Source: Rachicladosporium sp. CCFEE 5018 (taxonomy: Eukaryota; Ascomycota; Dothideomycetes; Cladosporiales; Cladosporiaceae). Taken from it: DNA of 64,000 bases. Position numbers and translations under genes: made by a program. Location: the NCBI GenBank assembly GCA_002077045.2, contig KZ111166.1:256295-320294 (forward strand), written 5' to 3'. Shown here in pieces: positions 32,395 to 44,391 of this stretch. The notes below the pieces were generated by a model that saw nothing but the letters and a program-made list of their open reading frames with translations, was not told the origin of the DNA and did not search any database. Numbering within the stretch: position 1 is the stretch's first letter; every line of letters begins with the position of its first letter.

Positions 32395-34214
32395 ATGTCA
32401 CTCAACGAGCAGGCCACCACGATGATGCCAAGCGAGAAGACCGACGCAGTGAACGACCAACTACCTGCACACACCGTCGAGGAGCGACTAGGAAGCTCAT
32501 CGACAGAAGCATCACGCAAGCGAGAGATGGATGAGACTGTTGCACATGACGCCGAAAAGGCGCCTGGATCGCCTGTCCCTGACGACGACAACGAGTACCC
32601 ATCACCTGCGGCCGCGGCTGTGGTCATGATCGCAATAGCACTTGCTATATTCCTAGTCGCACTCGTAAGTACTTGGCTTCTTACTATGTACATTTCTCGA
32701 CTGACAGGTGGCAGGACCGTACAATCATCGCAACCGCAATTCCCAAAATGACCGATGACTTCCACTCTCTCAAAGACATCGGCTGGTACGGCAGTGCATT
32801 CCTACTGACTGCTTGCACCTTTCAACTGGTCCTCGGACGGGTGTATACCTTCTACCCACCCAAGCCCGTCTTCCTGGCATGCATCTTTCTGTTCGAGATC
32901 GGCAGCGCGATCTGCGGAGCCGCACCGAGCTCGACAGTCTTCATCGTTGGCCGCGCCATCGCGGGCATTGGATCTGCTGGTGTCATGTCTGGCGCTATCG
33001 TGCTCATGACCAACACAATACCCCTGGCAAAGCGGCCGAAGTACCAGGGAATGTTCGGTGCGGTCTTCGGCGTGGCATCCATAGCTGGCCCTCTCCTCGG
33101 CGGCGCATTCACCTCCTCCAAGGTCACCTGGCGCTTTTGCTTCTATATCAACTTACCTATTGGCGCGGTCGTGCTAATCATCGTTGCCTTCATTCTGAAG
33201 CCAATCGAACCAAAGCGCGGCGAGCTTACGTTGAAACGGAAGCTGGCACTACTCGACCCCCTCGGCAACCTCTTTCTTACGCCCAGCATCGTCTGCCTGT
33301 TGCTAGCGCTCCAATGGGGCGGTTCTACGTACTCATGGAACGACAAACGCATTATTGCGCTGTTCGTTGTCTTTGTCGTACTTTTCTTGGCATTCGTGGC
33401 AGTCCAAATTTTCCGCCAAGACACTGCCATGATCCCCGCCCACATCATCAAGCAGCGCAGCATCCTCGCCGCGATGTGGTGGACCTTCACACTCGCATCG
33501 GCAATGATGCTCATGATTTACTACGTGCCAATCTGGTTTCAGAGTATCAAGGGCGTGTCCGCGGTACAGTCTGGTATCGATACCATACCCATGGTCCTCT
33601 CACTGGTTGTCGGCACCATCATGGGAGGTTTCAGTACGAGCAAGATCGGCTACTACACGCCCCTGGCGTACGCATCTGCTGTCATAATGCCCATCGGCGC
33701 CGCAATGATCAGCACTTGGACGCCAGCGACAGGTCACAGCATGTGGATCGGCTACCAGGTACTTTTCGGCTTCGGACTCGGTCTTGGCATGCAACAGGGC
33801 AACATGGCTGCCCAGACGGTCCTTTCGAAGACTGATGTACCTTCGGGTATCTCGCTGGTCTTCCTCACCCAAATGTTGGGCGGCGCAATATTCATCTCTG
33901 TTGGCCAGAACATCCTTCAGTCAGAGCTAGTCAAGGGCCTGCAGCAATACGGCATTGACCCGTTGGTCATAGTCACGACTGGTGCAACCGAGATCCGAAA
34001 CTTGGTCCCAGCCGCGCAGCTCCCGGAGGTTTTGATTGTCTACAACTACGCGCTGCGACAAACGTTCTTGTGTGCAGTGGGAATGGCATGTGCGGCTTCA
34101 CTTGGTGCTGCGGGTCTGGAGTGGAAGAGCGTCAAGGCGCCGGAGAAGGGAAGTAAAGCGGAGGCGAGGGCGATTGAGGAGAAGAGGAGAAGCCAGGAGG
34201 GCGAGGCAGCTTGA
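32395..34214 (+). CDS. MFS DHA2 drug:H+ antiporter, copy 2
   Basis: The predicted 589-aa product is identical to that of 13366-15185, with the intron at 32665-32714. Identity at synonymous positions and in the intron argues against an old duplication. Confidence 0.88.
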
Positions 34215-34375
34215 AACAGCGCAAAAATGATGACAGCGTTGTATGATACCCACACCACTCAGCATAGCGTCAGGCACGGATGGCATAGACTAGAATAATG
34301 TTCAGCCCTCTTCACCCACACACCTACGTCCCACTTCCAAGACTCGTGAAATGTGACTTCCATGTTTTAATAAGA

Positions 34376-35557
34376 TCACAAGCTATCGAGAAACTTACTC
34401 AATGCTTCGACCACTTCCTCGGGCTTCTCCTGCTGCACCCAATGACCCGCACCCTCCACAAGCGTCTTTCCTCGCCAGCAGCCTCTTACGACAGTCTCTT
34501 CGCTTTCGTAGCCCTCGACAGCTCCAGGCTGTTGGTAATTGCCCCAATCCCGTTTCCCGCTGATGAATGTCACTGGTACCTCGATCCGCTTGCCCGCGTA
34601 CAGGAAAAGGTCTTTTGCACTTTGAGGTGTTGACTGCGTTTGCGCCCGATACCAGTTCAGCGCGCCTTGAAACCCCGTGCGAGACCATTCAGATACGTAC
34701 ACCTGAAGATCTTGGGGAGTGAGCCAAGGTTCCGTCTTGTGGACGTCTTCGTGCGCCATGTTTGAACAAATGACTTCAGGAAAGGTCTCATTCAGAGGCA
34801 TGATGTAGTATTGCGGCATATTGCGCAGGGCTTCGCCAGACCAGGATGTGAGTGGACGAGTATTGGCATTACCTGCCCAGTAGCCAGACTTGAGATGAAA
34901 GTAGCCTCGCAAATAAGTCTCGAGACCTTGCTCGGGATTGTTCCAGTGTGAGGCTGCCGGAGGCGTAGAGTTGTAGTACTTGTAGTGCTTCAATGGCGGG
35001 TTCAGGGCTGCGAGCTCCGCTTGGATGTCTACGGGCTTCTTGACCGGATCCGAGCCAAAAGCAGGTGGTGGCGGAGGCTTGTAGGGATGCGACATCTGTA
35101 CGGTTGACAGGAAGATATCCGGACGCATCAAGGCTGCCATTGCGCTAGACATGCCTCCGAAGTCATGGCCGATGATACAGTGTACTTGCGTGTAGCCGAG
35201 CTTGTACACCAGACATACCAGATCGCGGACGAGATTCGTCATCGTATATTGAGTCAGGTCAACCTTGTCGAAGGGAAGGCCGTTCTCTGGACTTGTGGTG
35301 CGGCCGTAGCCTCGTTGATCCATAGCAACGCAGTGGAAGCCTATCTCTGCGATCTGGGGCATGATTTTGCGCCATGAAAACGAGAGCTCGGGGAAGCCAT
35401 GACAGAAAAGTACAAGTGGTCTGCCTGGCCGACCGGCTCTGAGGATGTGCCAATCTAGGCCGCAAGAGTCTGAGCAGTCGATGTAGTCTTCCGAGATGCT
35501 TTCTGGGAGTGGCCACGGATCCAGCTTGTGTACATCGTCTGCAGTATTTGTCGGCAT
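34376..35557 (-). CDS. Epoxide hydrolase, copy 2
   Basis: The 393-aa product is identical to that of 15347-16528, including HGFP, GHDFGG and the catalytic His. Confidence 0.88.
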   Translation of the reverse strand: MPTNTADDVHKLDPWPLPESISEDYIDCSDSCGLDWHILRAGRPGRPLVLFCHGFPELSFSWRKIMPQIAEIGFHCVAMDQRGYGRTTSPENGLPFDKVDLTQYTMTNLVRDLVCLVYKLGYTQVHCIIGHDFGGMSSAMAALMRPDIFLSTVQMSHPYKPPPPPAFGSDPVKKPVDIQAELAALNPPLKHYKYYNSTPPAASHWNNPEQGLETYLRGYFHLKSGYWAGNANTRPLTSWSGEALRNMPQYYIMPLNETFPEVICSNMAHEDVHKTEPWLTPQDLQVYVSEWSRTGFQGALNWYRAQTQSTPQSAKDLFLYAGKRIEVPVTFISGKRDWGNYQQPGAVEGYESEETVVRGCWRGKTLVEGAGHWVQQEKPEEVVEALSKFLDSL

Positions 35558-36328
35558 GCTCGTGCTAGACGAAGGTCAAAGTCAGGTCATAGGGCAGGCA
35601 ATGAGCTTTCCACTGTAGATTGAGATATGATACGATAGCTAACCTCGCAATGCTAGAGAGATGATAGACACAACAGCAATGAGGGGAAACCCACTTCACC
35701 TCGGACGTGTATCAGTCCCCGAATCTCACTGCTGACGTAGAGTTCTCAAGCAGTGGTCAGTAAGGAGGGATCGAAAAGTAGACTGTGACGATGAGAGCTC
35801 ACTGCCATCCGACAGCGTCCGCCACTCAAGGGAAGCAGCGCCAGCATTGGAGCGAGGTGAACTTATCGCGAGTGATACACGCTACGGCGACTTGCCACGA
35901 CCTATCAACCAGGTCGCATGCTGTGGCCCAGAGTTGCAAGTCTTCGAGGATATCTGTGTCGTCGTCTTCGTGACCCGGCCGGTCATAATACATCATTGCC
36001 TAACTTCGAATGTCATGAATCCCGATTTGATGTACCATACAAGACGCAAACCAGCGCAGAGGCGGTCGAACGAGCTTTGATATTGAAACAAATGGTGCGC
36101 GCTGGGACTGCCGGAAACTCTTCTACAGGTGTTTGCAATGCGCTCGCCTAATTATGAGAGGGAGTGACTGGAGTCTCAGCATAGGAAGGCTGATCTTTGC
36201 TCATATGTGAACCTATATCTCAAATCCAGGAATGCCAACGAGGGTGCTACGTCTTCTCACGCCTTCATTCGCGCGCCAATCCACAATGACACCGTTTCTC
36301 CACCGGACTGCCCATGCCCGCCCACCAT
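35558..36328. other. Intergenic, copy of 16529-17299
   Basis: It includes the second instance of repeat element A at 35832-35909 and no gene. Confidence 0.5.
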
Positions 36329-39300
36329 TCAACATTTCTTCTCTCCGCCCACCAACATCGACAGCGCCGCCAGAATGACAGGCAGGACACTGACCACCTC
36401 GCCCAACCCTGAGTAGGCTGGCTGAATCCTAACCTTGACGAAAACTCCCGAAGCCAGCAGGATAGCAAACACATTGTAGATGGCGGACCACGCGAAGTTA
36501 AATGCCACGCGCACGTAAGCCCTCTTTGATACGTGAAGCAAGACCAAAAAACCGTCAAGCCCACGCATCAGGACGACGTCGGCGACGGCTCCGGCGACAT
36601 CAGAGACAGATCCTAGCTGGGCGCCAACGTCGGCTTGCGCGAGTGCGACGGCATCGTTCGTGCCGTCGCCACAGAAGAGGACAGTTTTGCCTTGTGCTTG
36701 AAGCGAGGCGATGTAGTCCTTCTTCTCGGATGGCGTGCGACGAGAGGCGATGTTGCCGGCGTGGATTCCAAGCTGTTGGGCTGTAGCCACGACGGCGTGG
36801 ACATGGTCGCCACTAACGATGTGAGTAGTGATGTTCCGGTTATGAAGAGCGCTGATGACTGCGGATGCCTCGTCACGAAGAATGCTCGTGAGTCCCAGAG
36901 CGAGGACTGCGCGATCGTCGACAGTGATGCAGAAACAGGTCATGCCTTGCTGTAGGAGCTGAGTAACCACCGGATCACGGTCTATGCCGAGCCAGAAGGG
37001 GTTGCCTGCTCTGACGATGCGACCAGCCTGCTCCGCTCGAATGCCTGAGCCAGGGATGGGCTTGACACGCTCCAAAGAAACCGGGGTAGACGACAAGCTG
37101 GGGAGATGGGCCGCAGTGGCCTTTGAGACTGGATGGCTGTCGTCATTGGATATCGCCTTGGCCAACGACAGTGCACTCTCCCTGGTGTATTCGTCGGTCA
37201 ACATTTCTTCACGAGCAACATGAAGATCCCCTTTCGTCAATGTGCCCGTCTTGTCAAACACAACATCGGTGACCTTGAAAGTCCGTTCGGTAGCAGTAGC
37301 TGTTCGGATAACCACGCCTTGCCGTGCAGCAACGCCACCGGTGATGACCAGCACCATCGGGACGGCAAGTCCAAGCGCACACGGGCAAGAGATTGCTAGT
37401 ACAGCAATGGCATAGGTGATGCTTGTTCCGACTGCGCCACCGCCATTTTGTCCTCGGACTCTCGCTGCAACGCCCAACCAGATCGCAAAGACAATAATCG
37501 CAACTGCTACGACAGCTGGCACGAACCAAGACGCAACGCGGTCAGCCAAATCTTGGATCCTCGGCTTGGCTGTCAGCGCTTTCTCCACAGCCGCCGCGAT
37601 GTCACTGATGCTGTTGGCGCCAGGTAGACGCGTGATGCGGATGTGCATGACGCCCTCGCCGTTGATGGTCCCTGCGGTTACGGCATCGCCAGGTCGCTTT
37701 GTGACAGGCACAACCTCGCCGGTAAGCATGGACTCGTCGACTGCGCTATCGCTTGAGACAACAGTTCCGTCTGTAACGATGCGAGAGTGGGCACGAACGA
37801 CGACGATGTCGCCGAAGTGCAGGAGGCGACTGTCGATCTCAATCTGCTGCCCATCGGGCTGTAAGAGCAGTGAGGTGTCGGTCTGCAAAGAGCGCAGAGA
37901 AACGGCTCGGATGGCATTGACACGAGCAAAAGCTGCCACAAGTCGACCGAGCAGAACCAAAGTAATCAGCAGGGTACTAGTCTCGAAGAAAGCCTTCTGT
38001 TCCAGTTGGAGCCCGGCTTCAGTCAGGCCGAATGCAACTACGCTGTATGTGTACGCAGCCGTGATACTAATGACGACTAGCATGTCCATCTCGATGACCC
38101 TGCTAAAAACGAGAGACTTGATGGCTTGCCTGTAGAACTCAGGCACCGCAATTACCTGCACCAAAGTGGCCAATACTAGAGAGATGATCTACTTGATATG
38201 AACAGGGACCGGGGTTGAAGCCCAAGCCAGCACGACCACTGGGACTGTGAGGATTGCAGCGGCGGCAGTGTAATAGCTCATCTGCCATAGACGTTTGATG
38301 CTCTGGGTGTCCGCTGTATCGGCAGTCGGCGGTGCGACACTGCACTCATCTGGCAGCAAGTCTCGGGCGCCAATGATGAACGGATCGTAAGCGACGCGAT
38401 AGATGGTTCCCTTGCTTTGCACAACTGACAGAAGGCCGTTGGTGCCGGAGTCTTCCAATTGCTTAGCTGTCACTTTCGTCATTCTTACATCCAAGCTATG
38501 ATAGCCCTCCACAATGCGTGAGCACTTGAATCCAGTTCGCTTCTCGATGAGGGGGATGACCTGATCGGTTTGGGCTATGCGGGTGTCCAGGTCGAAGTCC
38601 GCCGTGCTTGACACGAATGTGACTTGCGGATTATGCAATCCTGGGATGACACCCAGCACGTTCTGCACCTTGACACCACATGAGGTACAGTCCATCCCAC
38701 TAATGGTCAACACGATGTGTTCGCGGGCAGAATCCTTCTCCACGTCACTAATCGCGACTGTACGCTTGACCGTCTTGTGATCGCCTTCAGCCGCTAGAGA
38801 GCAACCGTCGTTGCAGCTCTTCTCGACGTCTTGAGCTCTGCTACCAGAGGTGCAATGGCCCACCACACAGCTCTTTTCTACGACCTGCGCTTTGCTAAAA
38901 GAAGTACTACAATCGTCGTCGCAACTCTTCCTGATCACATTCGATTCACTGCGAAGAGTGGAGCAGCCATCATCACAATGCGTTCGAGTGACCGGCGCAA
39001 TGCTGCTTGCTGTACCGCAATCAGCATCACAGTTCTTAATATCGCGCCGTGATTCCTTGCCAGCAGAGCGGCGATATCGCTTTGCCTTCGCGCTGCAGCA
39101 ACCTGCGTCTCGGTCACGCGCGCCTGTAGAGACTGCGAGAGGCTTATCACGGGCACAATGCATGCGCTCAACAGGCCCCGTACCGATGCTGCGTGGCGCA
39201 GCTCCCATGCTTCTTGTTGATCGTGTGTTTACCCCCAGCGCAACGACTGCTCGCGTCGCTTCAGTGCAAGCGGCATTCGATAACACGCGACCTGTGGAGA

Positions 39301-39993
39301 GTGGCAAGCAGCAGCAGATCTGCATCTGCGCCATGACCATCTGACAGATGCACTTATTCAGCTGGATGAGGGCTTCGAATCTGTCGAAGGCTGCGCGAAG
39401 ATGGCTGGTGCATGCAGTGGCATCCTCTTTGCCGATGCCTTTCCCTGCCACCTCGCAGCATGCGCTGGTGCAGTCGCCGGAGTTTTCAGCGCCATCGACA
39501 AGCTTGTCAGATGGCTTTTTGCATTCCTCCTCGATACCAGCACAGCAGGCTGTCGGAGTTGCGGGCGAGGCGTCAGACATATCAATGGCGACGTTGTCGC
39601 AGCACGGAGTCTTTGCATCTTCAAAGCACTTCTCTGGCTCGCTCGGAGCTACGTGATCTCCAGTGCTGTCCTCCGCAGCCCGCTCACAATCAGAGCGGGC
39701 GGTGGTAGTCCCGTCGCCAATCTCACCGCGTGTGATTGTATTGGACAATTTATGTCCATCGAGGAGGCACAGATGTGCTGCAATGCGGCGAAGGCACGTT
39801 TCTAGAGTGTTTTGATTAGCATGGCAAGACAGCGAGCAGGACCTCGGTACCACCACTGGGCGTTGGTACCATTGCAGCCGGGTTTTGATGTGACCGGACT
39901 CTTGTACTCCGGCATCATATTGCAGCGCTCTATCGAGTTCGACCCAGGCGTTCCCAAGTGGCGATCGCAGTTGTGAACAGTCGAAGAATGCAT
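36329..39993 (-). pseudogene. Cys-rich P1B copper ATPase with TAG, copy 2
   Basis: It is identical to 17300-20964, with the TAG at 38191-38189. Presence in both copies shows the stop is not confined to one contig. It is not independent evidence if reads were shared between the contigs. Confidence 0.78.
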
Positions 39994-40950
39994 GGCGTGT
40001 CAAGTTTGCGCAAGCACAATCCTCTGCCGAGATCGGGTCCACGGTGTCTGTGTGCCGTGCCGCGTGCTATGATGGAAGGGCCTGGCGAACGCGTGGAGAT
40101 GACAAAATGGGCTGCTGATGACTATCTACACGCGATGCGCATTTGAAAAGCCCAGAAGGTCTTGTGCTGATATCATTCCCACTGGGCGTGCCACCATACA
40201 TGTACCATCTCCGTAAGAGCGCATTCGCCTGGCAATAATCCGCGTGGATTAGCATCCTGCTCTACTCAGTGATCGCGTTCGATCAATGCTTGAAAGCGAT
40301 GACCCGTACGATGAGGGTCTTGGATCAGCTGGGGACTGAAGAAAGGAGTGCCGGCACTGGAGCGAAGCACTTGCGACGATGTACCGGCGAGTTACACACA
40401 GACGGCTCGGCCGTCGGCATGGTGGAGCACAGCGTTTGATGTTTTCGCGAGCCACACACGCTACGGCGAGATTGCCACGAGCTGTCAGAACGGCACGGAA
40501 GATTCAATGCGGTCGATCTCCAGGGGAAGACGAGGTGAAGTCATCAAGATAACCTGAACTTGCCTGCTTGTTGCAGATAGTAACAACACCAGGGTAGAGG
40601 ATGATTCTCCAGCCCATCGGTATTCCGAAGTTGATGTTGACGAGTCAATGCCGGTTGCTATATCGAGTACCACACGCAGCAAACAAGGTTCGTGGCGGCT
40701 AGAAAAGAGATTCAATGTTGGGAGAGGTGACGTGGACCAAACGCGATAAAGTACTGCATCTCCCAGTACCACTGCGTACCATCTCACTCGAACGAGTTCG
40801 CGTATAGTACCACGAGCGAGCGTGGGCACCCCTTGGATTTTCACTCCAGTAGTTCCTTCCTTGACGCGTCCAGCAGACCTCACCTCTCGCTTCGAGGCAT
40901 CGCACAAAAGACATCTCACGAAGCCTCCACAGTACAGCAACACCGTCAGC
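39994..40950. other. Intergenic, copy of 20965-21921
   Basis: It includes repeat element B at 40341-40489 and no supported gene. Confidence 0.5.
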
Positions 40951-41889
40951 ATGCCTAGCATCGCCCACATCGCCACCGCAGCAAGTTTACTCACACTCGC
41001 TCAAGCTCTCAGCGGCATCGTGGTCCCTTCCACTATCACCGCCGCGCAGCCTTTCAACGCCACCTTCCAAAATGCCAACAGCGACTCGTACCGCGTCTTC
41101 CTAGCAGCTTCAGTCACAGGAACGCAAGGACCCATGTGCTATCTCCAGAACTCCACGAACCTCGACTCGCCCCTCTCACTCAACATCTCAGAAGACGTAG
41201 GCCCAGATGCAGACTACTACTCCATCGGCATCGCAGATCTGACCGCTTCCTCCGGCCCAACGTACAGCAACAAATTCAACTTCTCTGGCGGTAGCGGCGA
41301 GCCGACTGAGTACGAAAAGCACCTCAATGGCGCGCCGTTCTGGGACGCGAATAAGCTTCCTTGCTCAGCAATGGCGTGCGCGAGGAGCTGTGCACAGGCA
41401 TCGTACCCGGGCAACTTGCAGGAAGGTGCCAGCTACGAGACTTTGAAGAACTGCATCCTGGCCTGCCCTGGAGTTGAGCCGGACGCGAATTTGCGTGCTG
41501 CTGATGGAAGTCCGAGCTCGATTGCTGGCGCGATTGTCACGCTCAGTGGAGGAGCTGTGGTGACTGCCTTGGAGACTGTGGTCACTAGCGGAGGTAGCTC
41601 AATCACCGAGGCGATTGTCGGAAGCACGACTGTGACCGTGGGCGAGACTGCAACCGTCAGTGGCGGAAATGTGGGCTTGGCTACTAGTGGAGTCATCGTG
41701 GGAGGGACCACCACAGTGGCGTTCAGCAATGTAGCTGGCGTGACGAGTAGTGCAAGTGTGACGAGTGGAACAGAGAGTGCAGCATCGGGTGCTGGAGCGT
41801 CGAGCACTTCCAAAGGTGGCGCTGCTGCAATGATAACTGCGGTGCCCGCTTTCGCCGCTGCAGCTGGTCTCATTGCTATGGCGATGTAA
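40951..41889 (+). CDS. GPI-anchored Ser/Gly-rich surface protein, copy 2
   Basis: The 312-aa product is identical to that of 21922-22860. Low-complexity sequence is normally quick to diverge, so exact identity supports a very recent or artificial copy. Confidence 0.78.
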   Translation: MPSIAHIATAASLLTLAQALSGIVVPSTITAAQPFNATFQNANSDSYRVFLAASVTGTQGPMCYLQNSTNLDSPLSLNISEDVGPDADYYSIGIADLTASSGPTYSNKFNFSGGSGEPTEYEKHLNGAPFWDANKLPCSAMACARSCAQASYPGNLQEGASYETLKNCILACPGVEPDANLRAADGSPSSIAGAIVTLSGGAVVTALETVVTSGGSSITEAIVGSTTVTVGETATVSGGNVGLATSGVIVGGTTTVAFSNVAGVTSSASVTSGTESAASGAGASSTSKGGAAAMITAVPAFAAAAGLIAMAM

Positions 41890-42067
41890 GCGTGGCCACG
41901 AAATATTGTGCTTCACAGGGCCGTTTAATTTGCTTCCGGGTGTGTACGATGGAACGTCGTAATGTCAGACACTAGACTAATAGATGTATGCTAATAGACC
42001 GTCGGTCAACGGATGGGTTGATAAGCCCACTCACTATATCTCTCGATCCTGAGCTTGGCAAATATTC

Positions 42068-43727
42068 CTACTCGCTGTCGCTGGTAAAGTTTGTTTGCGT
42101 CAAATTCGTGCTGCCGGGCAAGATGTACGGCTTAATCTTCGGCAGCCTGTTCAATGTATCGTCGCTGAACCCCAGGTGATCCTTGACGACCCGCTTGGGC
42201 GTCAGGCCGAGCCACTGTGCGACCGAGATCTAGGAAACAAAGTCAGCGATTATTTCCACAGTATTATGAAGCAACATCGATCTGGGTACACTCACATCAT
42301 TGTAGGCAGGTGCCTGCAGAACTTCGAGGTACACCAAATCCTCCGTGCCCGTGTTCTCCAAGTAATGGCTCGCAGGTACGGGCACGTATCCCACGTCTCC
42401 CGCCTGGAAGTCGAAGGTCCTTGATGAAGCGGGAGCAGAGTAGACGGTCAAGCGACCCTGGCCAGAGATGACATAGTTCCACTCATCGCTCGTAGTATGC
42501 CCGTGCAGCTCCCTCATTGCTCCAGGCTTCACGGTAAAAAGGGCCGCGGCGAAGTTGTTTGGAATGGGAAAGCTGAGCGGATCGATGATCTTTACACTAC
42601 TACCGGGGACTTCGTACGCGGCTTGTTGGCTCAGGTGGTAACTGTAGGTGCTGGACTGCGAGATCACGCCGGCAGGACCAGTGATGTTGTCGGTAGAGAT
42701 GCTCTTGGGAAATGGCGTGCCGTCGAAGATGTAGAGCTCGCCGTCTGGGATCTTATCGAAGGCAGATGTGTCAACTCGGAGGTCTTTGGCTAGCACGGCT
42801 TTGGGGTTCCGCTCGAAGGTCTCGGAGAGGAGGTTAGTGCCGTCTTCGCTGAAGTCACCGGACTCGAAGACGAGAAGGAACTCAACACCAGCTTCGGAAG
42901 CTTGGATGGAGTGAGGAATGCCCTGGGTGACTATGTGAGTACGGCAAGAGTAAGTCGACGTTGTGACTATGACTTACTGCCGGGAAGAACCACACGTCGC
43001 CAGCTTGCAGATCATCTACGAACGTCTCACCTGCCTCATTCATACTGTTCAGCCGCACACTTCCATTGAGAATCAACGACCACTCATTGGCTTCATGCCA
43101 GTGCATCTCGCAGTATGCATTCGGACTAAGTCGCATGTCCACACCAGCCATGGCTGTCGCAATGGGTAAAGCATCAATGTTCTGCTGGCGTGCCCAACCT
43201 GCACTGCCGAGTCAATGCCTGTTCACTGAAAGACCCAGCGGCCACTTCCCATTCGGTACAGACCCAGCGTCGGTACCAGGAGGTGCGAAAGCGTCACTGT
43301 TCTCTCTATCAAGGGCAGTATTGCGTGTACCAGGGTCGGTGGGTGCATCTGTAGAGCCTCTAATGGGCTGAGGATTCTCTACTGTAGAAAGGTCCAGGTA
43401 GAGTCCGAGATCCTTATCTGCATCTTGTCCAGGATCAAGCTCGAACTGGTCTGAAGGTACCACACTGGCGTCTTCAGTGGTGTCGAGCGGATTCGAGGAA
43501 CTGTAGCCGCTTAGGTCTGTGGACCCTCGTAGATAGCCACTTGCACCTGGGGGACCTACAGCTGTAGCCGTAGGTGCGACAGTGGCAGCAGGGCAATCTG
43601 AGGCACTGGCACTTTGCCGGCGCTCAACGGCTATGGGCGTCGCAAGCGTCACTGCGAACAGTACTTGCGTGGCGAGGAGTCGGTAACCATGTTGCTTGTG
43701 GGTGGTGAAGGAAGAGAATGAAGTCAC
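42068..43727 (-). pseudogene. Oxalate decarboxylase with TGA, copy 2
   Basis: It is identical to 23039-24698; the TGA is at 43214-43212, with the same missing in-frame ATG and the same two introns. Confidence 0.78.
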
Positions 43728-44391
43728 GACGTGAAAATTCGAGTAAAACGATGCTTATGCCTGTCAACATGTAGTCGTACAAGTGATCGCCATCGGCTCG
43801 TCATATAGCTAGCGAAACGGCTTCACGTTCGCTCGATCGAAAAGCTATCGCAGGCTCTGGAATTGATGTGGGCACCATATTACGCATACTGACATGCTCA
43901 CGCTCCGGTGAAGGCATGGTGAGACTTTGATCGATGCGACGGATCGTGCGGCAAGCTCGCTTCTATGGCATATGGTACATAGCTCATGATTAAGCGTACC
44001 CGATGTCCTTGAGAAGAAGCAGGTCAACTGCCGTCATGGCGGGGACTCAGTGCGGCACCTGGAGAAGCACGACCTTGTTGAAATGATCGATCGGGGTACG
44101 TGTGAAAGCGGGGTGAAGATATCCATGTCAAGGTGGGGACATGTCGTGCAAAGCGAGCAAAAGTGACGTTGAGAGTGTTGATGTCGATCTTTAGGCTCTT
44201 CATGAAGCTTTAGCTCGGCCCGTAGATGCTTGGCCTGGAATAGAGCTTGACAGCAGGTCAAGTCCCGTGCGGCAAAGAAGGGTGTCGCAGCTGTTAGCTC
44301 TATTATCACGCAGTGACCTCCGATGGCGGTATGTATCTCCTATTTGCTCTCTCAGCTTTCGATGATCTTACATCCGTCTTCATGTATCGGA
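43728..44391. other. Intergenic, copy of 24699-25362
   Basis: Nothing recognised. Confidence 0.5.
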